Assembly (NCBI RefSeq): GCF_043290135.1
Contig: NC_134702.1
Location: 91,487,819 to 91,551,818, forward strand
Source of the DNA: Rhipicephalus microplus
Lineage: Eukaryota; Arthropoda; Arachnida; Ixodida; Ixodidae
Direction of reading: 5' to 3'
Length of the DNA: 64,000 nucleotides
Every line of letters starts with the position of its first letter. Position 1 is the first letter of the stretch. Of the stretch, positions 24,901-35,908 are shown piece by piece. A model generated the notes under the pieces. That model made no database searches. It worked only from the letters and a program-made list of their open reading frames with translations, and was not told the DNA's origin. Both the position numbers and the translations under genes were made by a program.

Positions 24901-25745
24901 TTATGTACCAACTATATAGCCGAAACGTTCATGATAAAAGTAAACTCTCAGTCACCAAGTATGCACGCATGAAAAATCACGCCAGCTGTTTGCAAATTTG
25001 CAGGAATAGCAAGCAGCGACGGGTGTGGGAGAACACAAACCTATATTTGTGCGTGGGTATAGAATGAGAAACTTAGCGGCTAATTATGTGGGGCCAGATA
25101 TATCACTGTTCCAATAGCGTAAAATATTTGGTGACATTCACCGAACGCATTATACAGATAAAGGCGAAAGTTTAGACACTGGAACCTGAAACGACATTAT
25201 AAGTCGCGAAAAAACTTGTGGAGTGTAAATCTGTTGACCCCCGTAGAGTTGTGTTAGAGGAGCTACAAAAGGAAGGTACTATAGGCATATAGAGCGGAAT
25301 AAATGTTAGAATGGCAGTTTGATCTATTTGAGGTAATCGAAAAGCAGAGTCAGATTGAGCAGATACAGCGCTCATTATTCGGTAAATCTGTTATCTTGCG
25401 TATAGCCTTTTTTTTTTTTTACTTTTTGTTCCCCTACTCCCTTCACGGTGTCGTTGGGTCTGTACCTATAGCTTAGCAGATGGCAACGCCTGGTTTCTCC
25501 TTCTGTCATTTTTGAAAACAAAACGTCCACAAACTTCAGGATCGGACGTTTGCGGTGGTTGCAAAGGCAAGTGATAAGGGAACAAAACACATAACAATGA
25601 TGACGCTGACGTTGCGAATCGTACTGACAGGTTCTCGCTGTAGCGTCCGTCTTCATGCGCTGGTCAATTCACGTCTCGAGTCATTGCCAATATGCGTTCA
25701 GCGTTCGTTCCGTCTACATCACATTTTGTACCCGTTCCTGATACC
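21933..25745. other. Unassigned DNA
   Basis: AT-rich apart from a GC-richer stretch at 23500-24480, where open frames of over 110 codons exist on both strands. None shows a known domain. Confidence 0.35.
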
Positions 25746-26590
25746 TTAATTATTCCGTGTCTCGTGGCAATCAAACGATGTCCTCCGGAGATTCCGGCCC
25801 GTGGGCTAAGTGCCGGCAAACGCGGCACTGGCGCGCCCCCTCAAAGGCTGCGTCAGCGAGCGAGGCAATTACGGCCGAGGTTGCAGCCGCCGCTGGTGGC
25901 AGCGGCGCGACGCCCTTTGTGCCGTCGCTCCTCGCACAATGCTCGGCGCCCCGCCGAACGCTGACACGCACACGCTTTCGGCGCTAGCACGCACGCACAC
26001 ACTCATGTACGGACCGCATTCGGAAAAGAAAGGAGGGGATGAAAAGGGGGGGGGGGGGGGGCAGGCAGCGGCGCTTTATCCGTGGCGTCTGCGTTCTCGC
26101 CCCGCCATTGGCCGGACTCGCGGCACGTGGAGGGCGGCCATTGGCCGAGAGGCCGGCTCCACAGCGCGGCCATGTGGAACCGAGCAAAGCCCCGCCGACG
26201 AACTGACGCCAGTATGAACACGAAAAAGAAACACACAACCCGATGTTGAAGGGGGAGCTAGGACTAGGCTGTCGTCGGCGTGACTCATTTGTGCGTGCAA
26301 GGGTGCAGGAAAGAAATGCTAAGAGAGAAAGGGGAGGTTGACGCGCAGTGAACAACAGAATGGCGTGGCGTGAGTCCATTCAGGGTTTTCCTCTCTCAGC
26401 AGCCATTCGCTCGTTCTATCGCGGGAACGGCTCGGCTGGTGTTGGCTGTCTCCTTTGAGGCCGTTGGCTGTGTCCTGACACGCCAACTGTTCAAGAGGTA
26501 CCACCTCGAGGAAATAGGAGCTCCGACTCCTTTAATTCTTTTTATTTTTCTTCGAGGCATCCGCGCCTCAGTGCACACGTTACTGCGGTA
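25746..26590 (+). promoter_or_regulatory. CpG-rich, promoter-like region (tentative)
   Basis: Dense CpG at 25790-26200, two CCAAT boxes in reverse (GCCATTGGCC near 26104 and 26138), a CACGTG E-box near 26125 and a G-run at 26047-26060. A CTGCGGTAAGTTTTAG at 26582-26597 could be a splice donor after a non-coding first exon. A short frame from ATG at 26647 has no recognised domain. This is composition and motif evidence only. Confidence 0.3.
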
Positions 26591-26599
26591 AGTTTTAGA

Positions 26600-27275
26600 A
26601 GCTGCGCCCGTTCCTCCCGTCTCGTGAGTGCTCTAACTTAACGACCATGGAGGTACGCGAAACTGAAACTGCTGCTTACATTCTATATGCCGCGTTTGAG
26701 AGAACCGTCACACATTATATAGGGAGCTCAGACAGCAGCAGCACAGGTCATCATAATTTGTATTCATTTAGCACCACAGGCCCTCAGTGCAAGGGTGTAA
26801 CACGGGGGACGGGCAAGTTAGCACTGGTCATTGATTTTACGCACAAAAAAAAAATCGAAAGATGCCACGTACCTGGAAATCAAAGTTATGCGAAGGATGT
26901 GGGTTGAACGTACCGTGTTGCAATTTTTTGTTGAGCGACACATCGTGAAATGACGCTAAATATATGTACATTTGTTGCACGCCCAAACTTTTGTTTAATA
27001 GTTGCCGATGTTTATATATCAAGTTGTTCGCACTTGCGGAATGCGTATTAGAAACACCAGAAGATGATACGAAGCACTGATGCTCGCGATGATACTGGCA
27101 CTGGACAGTGCTACATAAATCAACTTCAGCTCATGGCAACTAATCACAATAACGTTAACGCAACGTGACAGCTGTATCAGAGCATATGTAATGTTAATAA
27201 AAGTGTGTAGCCAGCACTGCAACCACTATGGACGTTTTACGAATATTAGCGTTTATTTGAAAAGTATATAGTTCC
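26600..27275. other. Unassigned DNA
   Basis: No recognised gene or repeat. Confidence 0.4.
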
Positions 27276-27276
27276 G

Positions 27277-27402
27277 AGACCTGGTGTAGCTCCGTGGTAA
27301 AATTTTTCATTGCCACGCACGATGCTTGGGTTTGATTCCAGCTGGGACCGTGAAATTTATTTTTTGCATTCGTCGGGTCGACGCTACCAATATCGGGCAT
27401 AT
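27277..27402 (+). mobile_element. tRNA-derived SINE, third type
   Basis: The A-box region GTGTAGCTCCGTGGTAAAA and the B-box GGGTTTGATTCCAGC are spaced as in a tRNA, followed by the tail TGCATTCGTCGGGTCGACGC. The acceptor stem is not paired, so it is a SINE head and not a tRNA gene. Confidence 0.6.
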
Positions 27403-27690
27403 CTTAAACTAGCGCGTTAAAATTGCCCATGTGTGTTCTCGCCATTCCAGGGTAGATACTATGTGTCAATCACCCGTGGCACATACCCGCATACCAGCGG
27501 CACATACCCGCCCGTGGGCGTGTGCCACTGTCTGGCGGGAAGTGTTTCACGACGTACGCGACGCGATTGGGACATTATTCGTGTCTTGACAAGCATGTCA
27601 TATTCTTGAAACCATCTTATACCCTCCCATGCTAATTTTGGTTCACGCCAAGTTAAGGGGCTGACCACGAAAGCACCCAAACGTAAACGG
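27403..27690. other. Unassigned DNA upstream of a HINE-like 3' end
   Basis: Contains a duplicated GGCACATACCCGC motif (27479-27510). It may be the body of a different subfamily of the composite element whose 3' end follows, but no monomer can be aligned. Confidence 0.35.
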
Positions 27691-27762
27691 CTAGATGGAT
27701 AGAAAGATAGATAGATATGCTCAAAGTCGCTGAAGTTCACTAAGAAATGCTTCACATTTTAT
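27691..27762 (+). mobile_element. HINE-like 3' end fragment
   Basis: A short, impure GATA run (27691-27716) is followed by CTCAAAGTCGCTGAAGTTCA and the hairpin region AAATGCTTCACATTTTA. This is the same 3' module as copies A, B and C, without the monomers. Confidence 0.65.
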
Positions 27763-27856
27763 ATGTAATTAAAAAAAGCACGACATCGTAGAGGTAACGA
27801 GAGATATGTATGAAATAAGTCTACAAACAAAGTTCAAAGGAAACCATTGTTTGCAC

Positions 27857-27857
<1 letters not shown>

Positions 27858-27897
<40 letters not shown>
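27858..27897. repeat. (AAT)n microsatellite
   Basis: Thirteen ATA/AAT trinucleotide units without interruption. Confidence 0.9.
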
Positions 27898-28849
27898 TTT
27901 GTTTGCACAACAAAGAGCCCTCCGGTGACGTGCCAGGCTAGGCAGAAAGGAAAGGACCCTTCTGCGCGTGCGTCTGCAAGCCCGTCACCGAAAACAGCAA
28001 AATATAGATATTACTGCGTAATCGATACAAAGTAGAAAATTCATCAACGGGTGCTTAATCGCCAGTGGTTAGATTTCGTAACATGGTTGGGTCGCATTCA
28101 GTGCTAATGTGAAATGCTACGGCGTTCCAATCAGTATTTGCGCAAACAGATCGACTACAATAAGCTACCCATGCATGTATGCAGTTGCGGGATATATTAT
28201 TAAAAGACATATTAAGCAGTGCTAAAGTGGTTGACGCGTTGTTTGAAATGGAAGTGCTGGTCTACAGTACATGCATATTGGAGGGACACAGTCCATATAT
28301 ATATGCATGCGCAACACTTCTGCAATCTACTGTGATCATACACTTTTGTTCGGCTTCTATATGCAATTGCCAAATATTCTGCAATATTGTTGTCTTCACT
28401 CCAACAAACCTGTAGTGAAGCACCAAAAGCTTTGAGAGCTGAGCCCAAGGAATTAAAAAAAAAAAACTGCTGGAGTGGCTTACATTTAGAAAGTGAAGCC
28501 AGGTGACCGCCACCTTGCTCCAGGCACAATAAGATGTTAGCATATCGCACAGGAACAACGGCGTTCGGCTTACACGCTGTGCACTTTTAATAACGGTAAT
28601 TTCTTCGGATAGATATTGCTCAGCATGTGTGCTATAGTGTGTACACTATGCACACATGCTTAGGCTAGCATTCACTCAGGCAGAACAAAAGAACTTTACC
28701 TCAAATTCGGTGTCACGCGAGAAAGATATGTTCTGAGGCAGACTCCAGGCAAATGCTACTTCACATATGCTGCCAAGACATAGTGAAAGCTCCTGGACTA
28801 GGGGCCCCACCCACCTGCTTCTATAACCCTTATTTCAATTTCTTTATAA
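27898..28849. other. Unassigned DNA
   Basis: No gene or known repeat recognised. Confidence 0.4.
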
Positions 28850-29345
28850 GGGCGAAGCTCCTTCAGCCGTGGGTCGTGCGTCCCCGATGCATGTAGTAGT
28901 AGTAGTAGGTAGCCACCTCTCGCTTAGTCCTTGGAATGCCCGATGGATGGCGGTACTTGTTGAATATATGAGAAAATATGCGAGATGGCGGTACTTGGAG
29001 TGTTCACTAGATGGATGGACAGACGGGCTTGCAGACAAACGGACAGACAGACGAAGGATGGACAGACTGCCGGACAAACGCACGCACGGACGGACGGAAG
29101 CAAGAACGAACGGGTGGACGGAAGCACGGACGGACGCTTGGACGGAAGCACGGGTGGACAGACGGATGCACGGGCAGACAACAGAAGTCCAGACAGACAC
29201 ACGGATGGCCGAACTATGGGACGGACTGATGGTCGCACGGACGGACGCATGGATAGACGGAAGCAAGAATGGACGGATGGAAGAACGGAGGGACTGACGG
29301 ACGCTTACACCCAGTCATCATCATTCAATCCGTGGATATGCTGTG
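28850..29345 (+). repeat. GGAC minisatellite repeat, copy 2 (both arms)
   Basis: The left arm is GGGCGAAGCTCCTTCAG (28850), then CCACCTCTCGCTTAGTCCTT (28913) and a duplicated GATGGCGGTACTT motif. The core is about 300 bp of imperfect GGAC/GGAAGCAC units. The right end is CCGTGGATATGCTGTGATT at 29330. The same arms surround the core at 43385-43680 in reverse, so arms and core move as one unit. Confidence 0.75.
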
Positions 29346-29435
29346 ATTATTTTCTCTGTAATAAACGTTTTTCAATTCCACTGCAGCATTTCTTTTTAAA
29401 ACCTCCTTGGCTGAGCCACAGTATACGAACGCCCG

Positions 29436-29960
29436 TTAAAGGGAAGCTGTAAGAATTTTAGAATTCAATCAAACTTAGTGTTCAGGAAGGACCGACATTA
29501 TTGTTGACGTTGTCATAATTGTTTTCGTGGTTGTAGCAGCAGGAGCTATAGAACAGGTGACATAAAAGCTTGTCTTGCTGCGCCCCTGCGAGCGCGCTGA
29601 AAATGTGGGCGTGGAAACTCACGTCATCTTCGTTTCCTCTGGCCCGGAGCAAGAGTTCTTTCTTATCTTCAACCACGGCCTCCATGACTAACCCATGACG
29701 TGCCATTGCCGAACCAATCGAAGAGGCCACACTTCAGCAGTGCTGCTGCTGCAGATGACGCGGCATAGCGAAAATGACGTCACCGTATTTGCTCGGCGTC
29801 TCACGAAGCTCGGCTGCCTCGGCCGCTGTTTGCGTTCAGTTCTATTGGCGTTCACTTCTAAAAACTCTCTCGTCGCTTTTCTCATTTAGCAGGGATCACA
29901 CTGTCCTTGCACGCTCCTATAAGTCGTTTCTTTTTAGAAAAGTGCCTCAGCTTCCCTTAA
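29436..29960. mobile_element. 517-bp TIR element flanked by TTAA
   Basis: TTAA at 29436-29439 and 29957-29960 brackets the ends AGGGAAGCTG and CAGCTTCCC, which are inverted copies of each other. Beyond these the ends share only A/T-rich similarity. TTAA duplication is made by piggyBac and Kolobok transposases. No transposase frame is present. The assignment rests on short termini, so it is moderate. Confidence 0.6.
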
Positions 29961-30328
29961 CGATGCAGTAGCTCTCGTGCACATGTACTCTGGGCATGGC
30001 CTCCCCGCATATGATAACAGTCTATCTCTTCATGCGAAAACATAGCTATAGTGACGTCTATAATGTGCAAATAAGAAAAGTAAAAAAAGTTGAATGCTGC
30101 GAGCATGAAGAAATTTTTTAAATGAGTTCGAAAAATTTTTCTTCGTTCTCAGGCTGTACTGGAACACAAATCAGGCTTGGATAGCCTTGCAAACATTGGA
30201 TGGTTATCCGCAAATGAGGAACATGTTCGATCACTTTACCTTCGTTTCAACCATGGATCTCTGTGTATGCGGGTATTGGCCCCGTCGACAGTTGTTTACG
30301 TGAAATCTTGCACGTATGAAGAGGCAGG
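29961..30328. other. Unassigned DNA
   Basis: AT-rich, no recognised content. Confidence 0.4.
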
Positions 30329-30690
30329 GACGGCACACAGCTCTCCCATAGTAGAGTACCTATATATAGTACTCTAAATCGTAAACCACCGTTTTCTAAA
30401 CACACCAGTCTTGAAAGAGGGCCCTTAGGAACGGCTCACCGCTCTTCCATATATAGTTGAGTACGAAGTACTCCAAATCGTTAAGCATTTTTTTAAACAA
30501 ACATTTTGTATTCACAATAACATAGGTATAGATCTGGAAATAAAATTCTCTTTCACGGGGCCCTCGCATTGTTGAGTACCAAATGCTCTAAATCGCTCAC
30601 AACTTTTTTAAACAGAAAACTGTGACAGCTTATTGCCCTCCCATACACAGTACAGAATAATTTTAATTAACTAAATCGTTGAACATTTTT
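30329..30690 (+). repeat. Tandem array of AGTACT-core monomers
   Basis: Three to four degenerate units of about 105-115 bp. Each has CTCTCCCATA or similar, GAGTACnnAGTACTC, TAAATCG and a T-run ending CTAAAC (near 30345, 30450, 30570 and 30640). The unit also stands at the 5' end of the two Tx1-type LINEs in this window. Here no LINE body follows. Confidence 0.6.
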
Positions 30691-30699
30691 TAAAACCCG

Positions 30700-31750
30700 T
30701 GCACATTATGTTTTCGTCCTGGCATTGCATTGATATGTGTAGGGTACTAGAGCTCCTTAGCCGGGACAGGCCATACGTAAAATGTCTGGGTTGCAACATA
30801 TATGCGGTGTTGTACACATTCCTTTAAAACAGGAATGAAAGCTCCCAGTGTTGTAACGAGTTCCCGCGTTACAAGTCAATTCCCCAAGTGGTAGAGGAAC
30901 TCATTACAATTACATTTCAAAAATTGGAACGCGTCGTTGTATTAACGTTAAATTTTAATTTTTGATCAAAATATAGTTCTGAATATATTCTCGAGGCCAA
31001 ATGAAGTGAAAAATATAACGTTCATTTCGCGCTACGTTTATTTTACGAATTTAACATCGGCGACGACATATGTTATATAGATAAAATGAGTGTAAGGTAT
31101 ACATATAATGATCATATTTTGGAGGCCACCGGCCATACCACAAATACGTCTGAATGAAACTTTAGTGCTCGTATATACTACAAGTGCAACATATATGTCA
31201 CTTTCTACAGCAGTCTTCAAATGCGCAGTCACAATATATATACTGCACTTCAAATTTTAACATGGTAGAGGTACAGTGCCTGCTCTAATTCTGATGTCAG
31301 CGTCAGCGTTTTTGGTTGGCAGCGAAAAAGTAGGGTTGTCCGTAAGTGAACATTCGAGATAACTGCAAACAATTAAATTTTAAAAAGTAGCTCGTGTGCC
31401 AATTGAACCTAAGCCTTTTACGTAACGGGCAGGCAGGCGTCTTACCAAACAGTCAAGTAATTGCTTGAGACTGGTACAGAAAAATGTATCCAAATATCAT
31501 GTAATTACACAAGTCTTTTAGCGCATATAGTGCTGCGTGGCAGGAGCGTACAATCACGCCATGACATCAACATATCAGAACTGCGAAATAAGTGGGTGTT
31601 TTAAAGGCCCACCCGTTACAAAGCGCTCAGACAAAGTCAAAACCTGCGGCGAGCACTGTCAATGGTCGCAATGGCAAAAGGCGGCGCTGAATGACGCTTC
31701 CACGTTAAATGCCTATGCATTCCCCGTAAAGTGAATGGGGGGATATAGCC
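30700..31750. other. Unassigned AT-rich DNA with a repeat fragment
   Basis: The block 31535-31620 resembles 21430-21540. A possible B-box on the minus strand near 31405 is too weak to call. No genes were recognised. Confidence 0.35.
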
Positions 31751-31754
31751 GCCG

Positions 31755-31892
31755 TCGTATATTGCTCACTTGGTAGAGCATCGAACGCGTTATTCAAAGG
31801 TCGCAGGTTTGGTGCCTGCCATGTTTTCATCCACTTTTCTTTCTTTACATTCACATTACAATTACTTCTAATAATATCATCTATACTTTCAA
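31755..31892 (+). mobile_element. tRNA-derived SINE, fourth type
   Basis: The A-box is TTGCTCACTTGGTAGAGCAT (31762) and the B-box AGGTTTGGTGCCTGCC (31805), followed by a pyrimidine-rich body (CCACTTTTCTTTCTTTACAT, then ATTACTTCTAATAA). It runs directly into the (AATTC)n tail of the minus-strand LINE fragment at 31893. Confidence 0.65.
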
Positions 31893-32150
31893 TTCAATTC
31901 AATTCTTTATTTGCAAACTGTGAAACATAGAGACACATCACGACTGGTTGGACCCATAGCCGAAGGCTAGTTGGGGGTCCAAAAATATAAATAACTAAGG
32001 GTTCCATGTACAAAAAAAGATATATCACACGCATACAGATAGATATCGTGCATCCTTAATTTGCACGAGCGAAACAAAGGGAGAGTGAAAGTGTCGGTAA
32101 ATGCACGATTGTTTTTAACAGTTCTAACTTACGAAAACACAAGTAAACAA
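31893..32150 (-). mobile_element. LINE 3' UTR fragment with pentanucleotide tail
   Basis: On the minus strand, CAACTAGCCTTCGGCTATGG is followed by CAGTTTGCAAATAAAGAATT and then a GAATT-type pentamer repeat (31893-31908). The AATAAA and short tandem tail are the 3' end of a non-LTR retrotransposon. The coding part is absent and the upstream limit is a guess. Confidence 0.5.
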
Positions 32151-32379
32151 AGCAGATCGTTGCATTATTATGAAGGTTAAACTATGCATGGCAAATACCG
32201 AAAACAAAAAAAACATCATGGGTGACAATGGTATTTTTAAACGATTTCACAAGTTTCTGACTTTCCTTGGCATACTTCTTTGTCAGTTCTCATTATTACT
32301 GTTTCTAACGAAGTAAACGAGCCCATAAGTGTATACCTTTTTGCCTTTCCTCTGTCGCAATTTTTTTTTGTAATTTCTC

Positions 32380-32515
32380 CCTCTCTTCGCAATATTTCTT
32401 TTTAACATCTTTCATTCCCCTCACCCCTTTCCCCAGCACAGGGTAGCCAGCTGGTCTAAGAACTGGCTAACCTCCCTGTCTTTCCGCTTAAACTTTCTTC
32501 CTCCTCCTCCTTCCT
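32380..32515 (+). mobile_element. RNase H LINE 3' module, solo
   Basis: CAGGGTAGCCAGCTGGTCTA (32441), CTGGCTAACCTCCCTGTC (32463) and (TTCC)-type ends match the 3' UTRs at 6722-6785, 15955-16030 and 34479-34545. Only the 3' UTR is retained, a very short 5'-truncated insertion. Confidence 0.65.
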
Positions 32516-33275
32516 TCATCTTGTAGCAATGTGTTTTACCAGTTGAAAATCTTTTACGGAAAGCTGCGTACACTCTAAAAAAAAAAAAAAAAAGAAGCGA
32601 GAATGGAGAAACAGGCTCCGTTCCTCCTTCGGCGCAGCGACTTCCTCCCTTACGGGCGCTTTACCCGTCGCGCCCTCTCGCGGGAAGGATCAAAGGAGCA
32701 ACGTTCCACCTTCAGCGTTCACGTTTCTCCTCAATCACGGGGGTCTTGCGCGCGCGCATGCGCACGCCAAGCCTATAGCCGGCCGCGGCCAGTCGCGAGC
32801 GAATGCTTTTACCTAAGATTGATGTAAGCAATGCTGGAGTGAGTTTTTTTTGTTTTATTATTGTAGAGTAAAAGCCTCTCTCTCTCTCTTGTTTTTATCG
32901 CCAGGCACTCGCACGATGCACCGCACACTTCCATGTGTGTCTCGTGTTGTTTCATACTACCAATTTGTCACGAATACAAGGAGCTCTGCTTCCCAAGCAG
33001 TCTTGCTTTATCGATTACCTCAAAGTGTACAGAAATAATGAATTTTTTTCTGTGTCGGCATACTTGATAAGCCCGTGCATTTTTAGTTTCGCACGGCACC
33101 AACAGCACTCATGAATTCAACGAGGCGCATAAAAAAGCATCACACTTAATTTTTCAACATTCTAGGAAACCTTATATACCACTCACTCTACAGTCCATGC
33201 GTGAAAGCATGATCATATACAATTGATAAAGTTATACGTGCCACTACCACCATATGGATGTTCTTTGCAGTTTAC
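32516..33275. other. Unassigned DNA
   Basis: A poly-A run at 32577-32594 and a short CT run near 32876-32890. No gene recognised. Confidence 0.4.
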
Positions 33276-33279
33276 CCCC

Positions 33280-33375
33280 ATTCGAATACGGCCGCCTTGG
33301 CCGGAAGTCAAACATGCGTCCTCCACAATAGTCCCACGACACCCAATAAGGCTATGCTACCACGGCAGGTGAAAG
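33280..33375 (-). mobile_element. Degenerate tRNA-like SINE fragment
   Basis: On the minus strand, a TGCCGTGGTAGCATAGCC head is followed by a decayed B-box (TTTGACTTCCGG) and GGCGGCCGTATTCG. The arrangement is tRNA-SINE-like but eroded. Confidence 0.4.
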
Positions 33376-33499
33376 CACAATGGAAAACAGGCTGCGAAGT
33401 TTCACCGAACGTTTATTCGCCAGGCTAGGTTACAACCATCAGAAACGTTTTAAACATAATCATAACTACACTTTTGTGAAAAGTAAGTTAAGTAAGTAA

Positions 33500-34560
33500 C
33501 AACTGGACCTTTTGCATTTGTCGTATGCTAACCGAATTCATGTTTACACGGACGGTTCGGTCTCGGGAAGTTCGACAGGTGCCTTTGTCATACCATCTCG
33601 ATCAATCACCGTCAAATTCAAGACATCACACGTCACGACATCTACGGGATCCGAGCTCGCCGCTCTTCGAGCCGCTGTGGAGTTTGTTACGCAAGAATCT
33701 CCTAGTAAATGGGCTATTTTCTGCGACTTCAAGGCAGCCCTTTAATGCGTGCGAAGTGTACGACGTGGAAACTACCACCAGATGGTGTATCGTATTACTG
33801 AAATTTGTGATCGCGCCGCTGATCAAGGACATGATATTGTTTTACAATGGTTGCCGGGCCACTGTGGCATCAGTGGTAACCACCTCGCTGACGACGCTGC
33901 CCGATGTGCCCAGGGTGGTGCACCCACACTGTTAATACCCTTGTCAAGAGTAGGCGCAGCTAGAGAACTTCGTCACATCGCGCATAATGCCACGCTTGCG
34001 CACTGGAATTCTCCACCTAACTCCAATCATCGCCCTAAGAATCTTAAGTCAATACTCCAGAAACAACTGTCATCCAAGATTATTGACGTGACGCTACAAT
34101 ACTGTGCCGGCTGTGAACTGCATAGGGTAGCGTTAAGTCATTCAGCCATCGCATTGGCATGGCGGATTCATCCATGTGTGAAAGCTGCAACTGTATAGAG
34201 ACTATTGAACATCTCTTGTACCACTGTGCCCAATTTGATGAAGATCGCCGGACTCTCCAGTGTCCCTTGAATAGACTCGATGACCGGCCGTTTAATGAAG
34301 CAAAGATCTTAGGAGGCTGGTCGCGCAGCACATCAGCACAGAAAGCCACACGAACCCTCCTGAGATACTTGACAGCAACTTCACTGAGGGACCGCCTGTG
34401 AAACTCGGCATTGTGTGTGTGATGTGACATTTGTCTATCCTTCTCTCTCTCTTTCACTCCCCCCTCCCCCTCCCCATGTGTAGGGTAGCAAACTGGACGC
34501 ATAGTCTGGTTAACCTCCCTACCTTTCCTACATTCCTTCTCTCTCTCTCTTGTGAAAAGT
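33500..34560 (+). mobile_element. 5'-truncated RNase H LINE, plus strand
   Basis: It starts just before the RNase H domain and runs through the C-terminal CESC...HLLYHC cluster to a stop near 34400. It then has the family 3' UTR (GTAGGGTAGCAAACTGG, GGTTAACCTCCCTACC) and a CTCT-rich end. Two frame changes (about 33735 and 34150) make it a pseudogene. Confidence 0.75.
33512..34401 (+). pseudogene. LINE ORF2 RNase H domain, frameshifted
   Basis: RNase H motifs appear in order: VYTDGSVSGSS (first aspartate), STGSELAALRAAVEF (glutamate), FCDFKAAL where DSxxAAL is expected (the serine is replaced), and WLPGHCGISGNHLADDAAR (histidine and last aspartate). Then come CESCNCIETIEHLLYHC and LDDRPF...LLRYLTATSLRDRL. 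RNase H removes the RNA strand during retrotransposition. A stop after KAAL and a frameshift near 34150 inactivate it. Confidence 0.75.
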
Positions 34561-35735
34561 AAACCAATGTCTTCTGTCAGTTAAACCAAATTCTCAATCG
34601 CATGCGTTTTGAATTGCCCATGCCAGCACTGAAAGGTAAGACGGAATTATGCACGCGTGCAGTATGCCTTTCTCGTCCATGATTCTCCTTTGTCGTGAGA
34701 AACTCAACACAAAATGCGCTTCTAGTAACAGCTGTGAACTGCAGGTAAGTACTAACACTCACTCACCTTTGTGAAAAGAGTATTCCAAATCCAGAGTAAT
34801 AACCACCACAGCCGCAGCGCTAACAACAAAATTGTGGCACGCACTATCACTGCAAGTTGACACGCGAGGCGAATCGCGAGATGCATCTGAAGCATAAAAA
34901 TATGTAGGCACAACATGCTATAACGTTATAGTAAATTTGCGCACTGCAGCGACAGTTCTTCCACTCAAGTAATAGAGCTGCCGCGCCGCCAACAGCCACT
35001 GCCATAGCTCACGAAAAAATACCCTCGGATGCGAAGTCATCGCTTATTTCTCTCGCAAGACCCGCGTCGTAACGTACGTATACACTGCTAGGACAAACGT
35101 TACCGCATCAAAAACATTGTCATTGAAGAGCTAGCGGTGTACTGAATCCATGGCTAACGGTCACACTTGTGGTAAGCACGTAAAAAGAATGTAAGCAAAC
35201 GTTAACTCGAAACGACTAAACTTGGTCGACGTGACCACAGAACACCTACCACGACGGAGACTAAGTCTGGTCTGCATGTTGCGCCCTCTCCGAGTAACAA
35301 GAAGAAGAATAAAAAAAAACGTGATCTTCAAAATGGCTAGTGCGCAAGCGTTTGCTATCTCGGAGGCTTCAATAAAAAAAAATAACTGTGGCAGTGTTCG
35401 AGAGATGGCGCAGCGTTCGAAATGCCGCGGGCATTCTATGCATGGTTTCGGTATTCGCTGTCGTGAAAACCACATAAGCTCTAGTAATTATTCCGCTCAT
35501 TATTGCGTGACCGTTCATAAACTTCCGTTTGTCTAACCATCAGATACAATATATTTACGTGTGCGCATGTTGTGGTATTGCCACACAACGTAAAAAACTG
35601 TAAGAAAGCGTACTTGTAACTTGCGCCACCATGCATGGTCACTTGATATTCATTGCTATATAAGCTTGTGCGCAATCGTAGTAGGGTGTGAGTAAACACG
35701 TTTTTTCAGAGTCTTCTCTAGTCGCTTAGGCTTAG
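34561..35735. other. Unassigned DNA
   Basis: No recognised gene or repeat family. Confidence 0.4.
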
Positions 35736-35739
35736 ATGT

Positions 35740-35897
35740 GTCAGCCGGGACGGCTTTAAGCTCTCCCATAGTAGAGTACTCTGTACTCTAAATCGTTACC
35801 CACTTTTTCTAACCCCCCCCTCCCCAGTCCTTAGATAGTGCTCTCCCACAGTAGAGTACCAAGTACTCTAAATCGTTTACCAGTTTCTTCTAAACAG
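35740..35897 (+). repeat. Two AGTACT-core monomers upstream of a LINE
   Basis: GGGACGGCTTTAAGCTCTCC, TAGAGTACTCTGTACTCTAA and ATCGTT, then a second unit with AGAGTACCAAGTACTCTAAA and CTAAACAG. Coding sequence of the Tx1-type LINE begins directly afterwards. They are placed as LINE 5' UTR promoter monomers would be. Confidence 0.6.
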
Positions 35898-35908
35898 ATC
35901 GCGGAGCT

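Noticed and set aside
31385..31460. Minus-strand SINE with a GGTTCAATTGG B-box
   Set aside because: No convincing A-box at the proper distance and no recognisable body.
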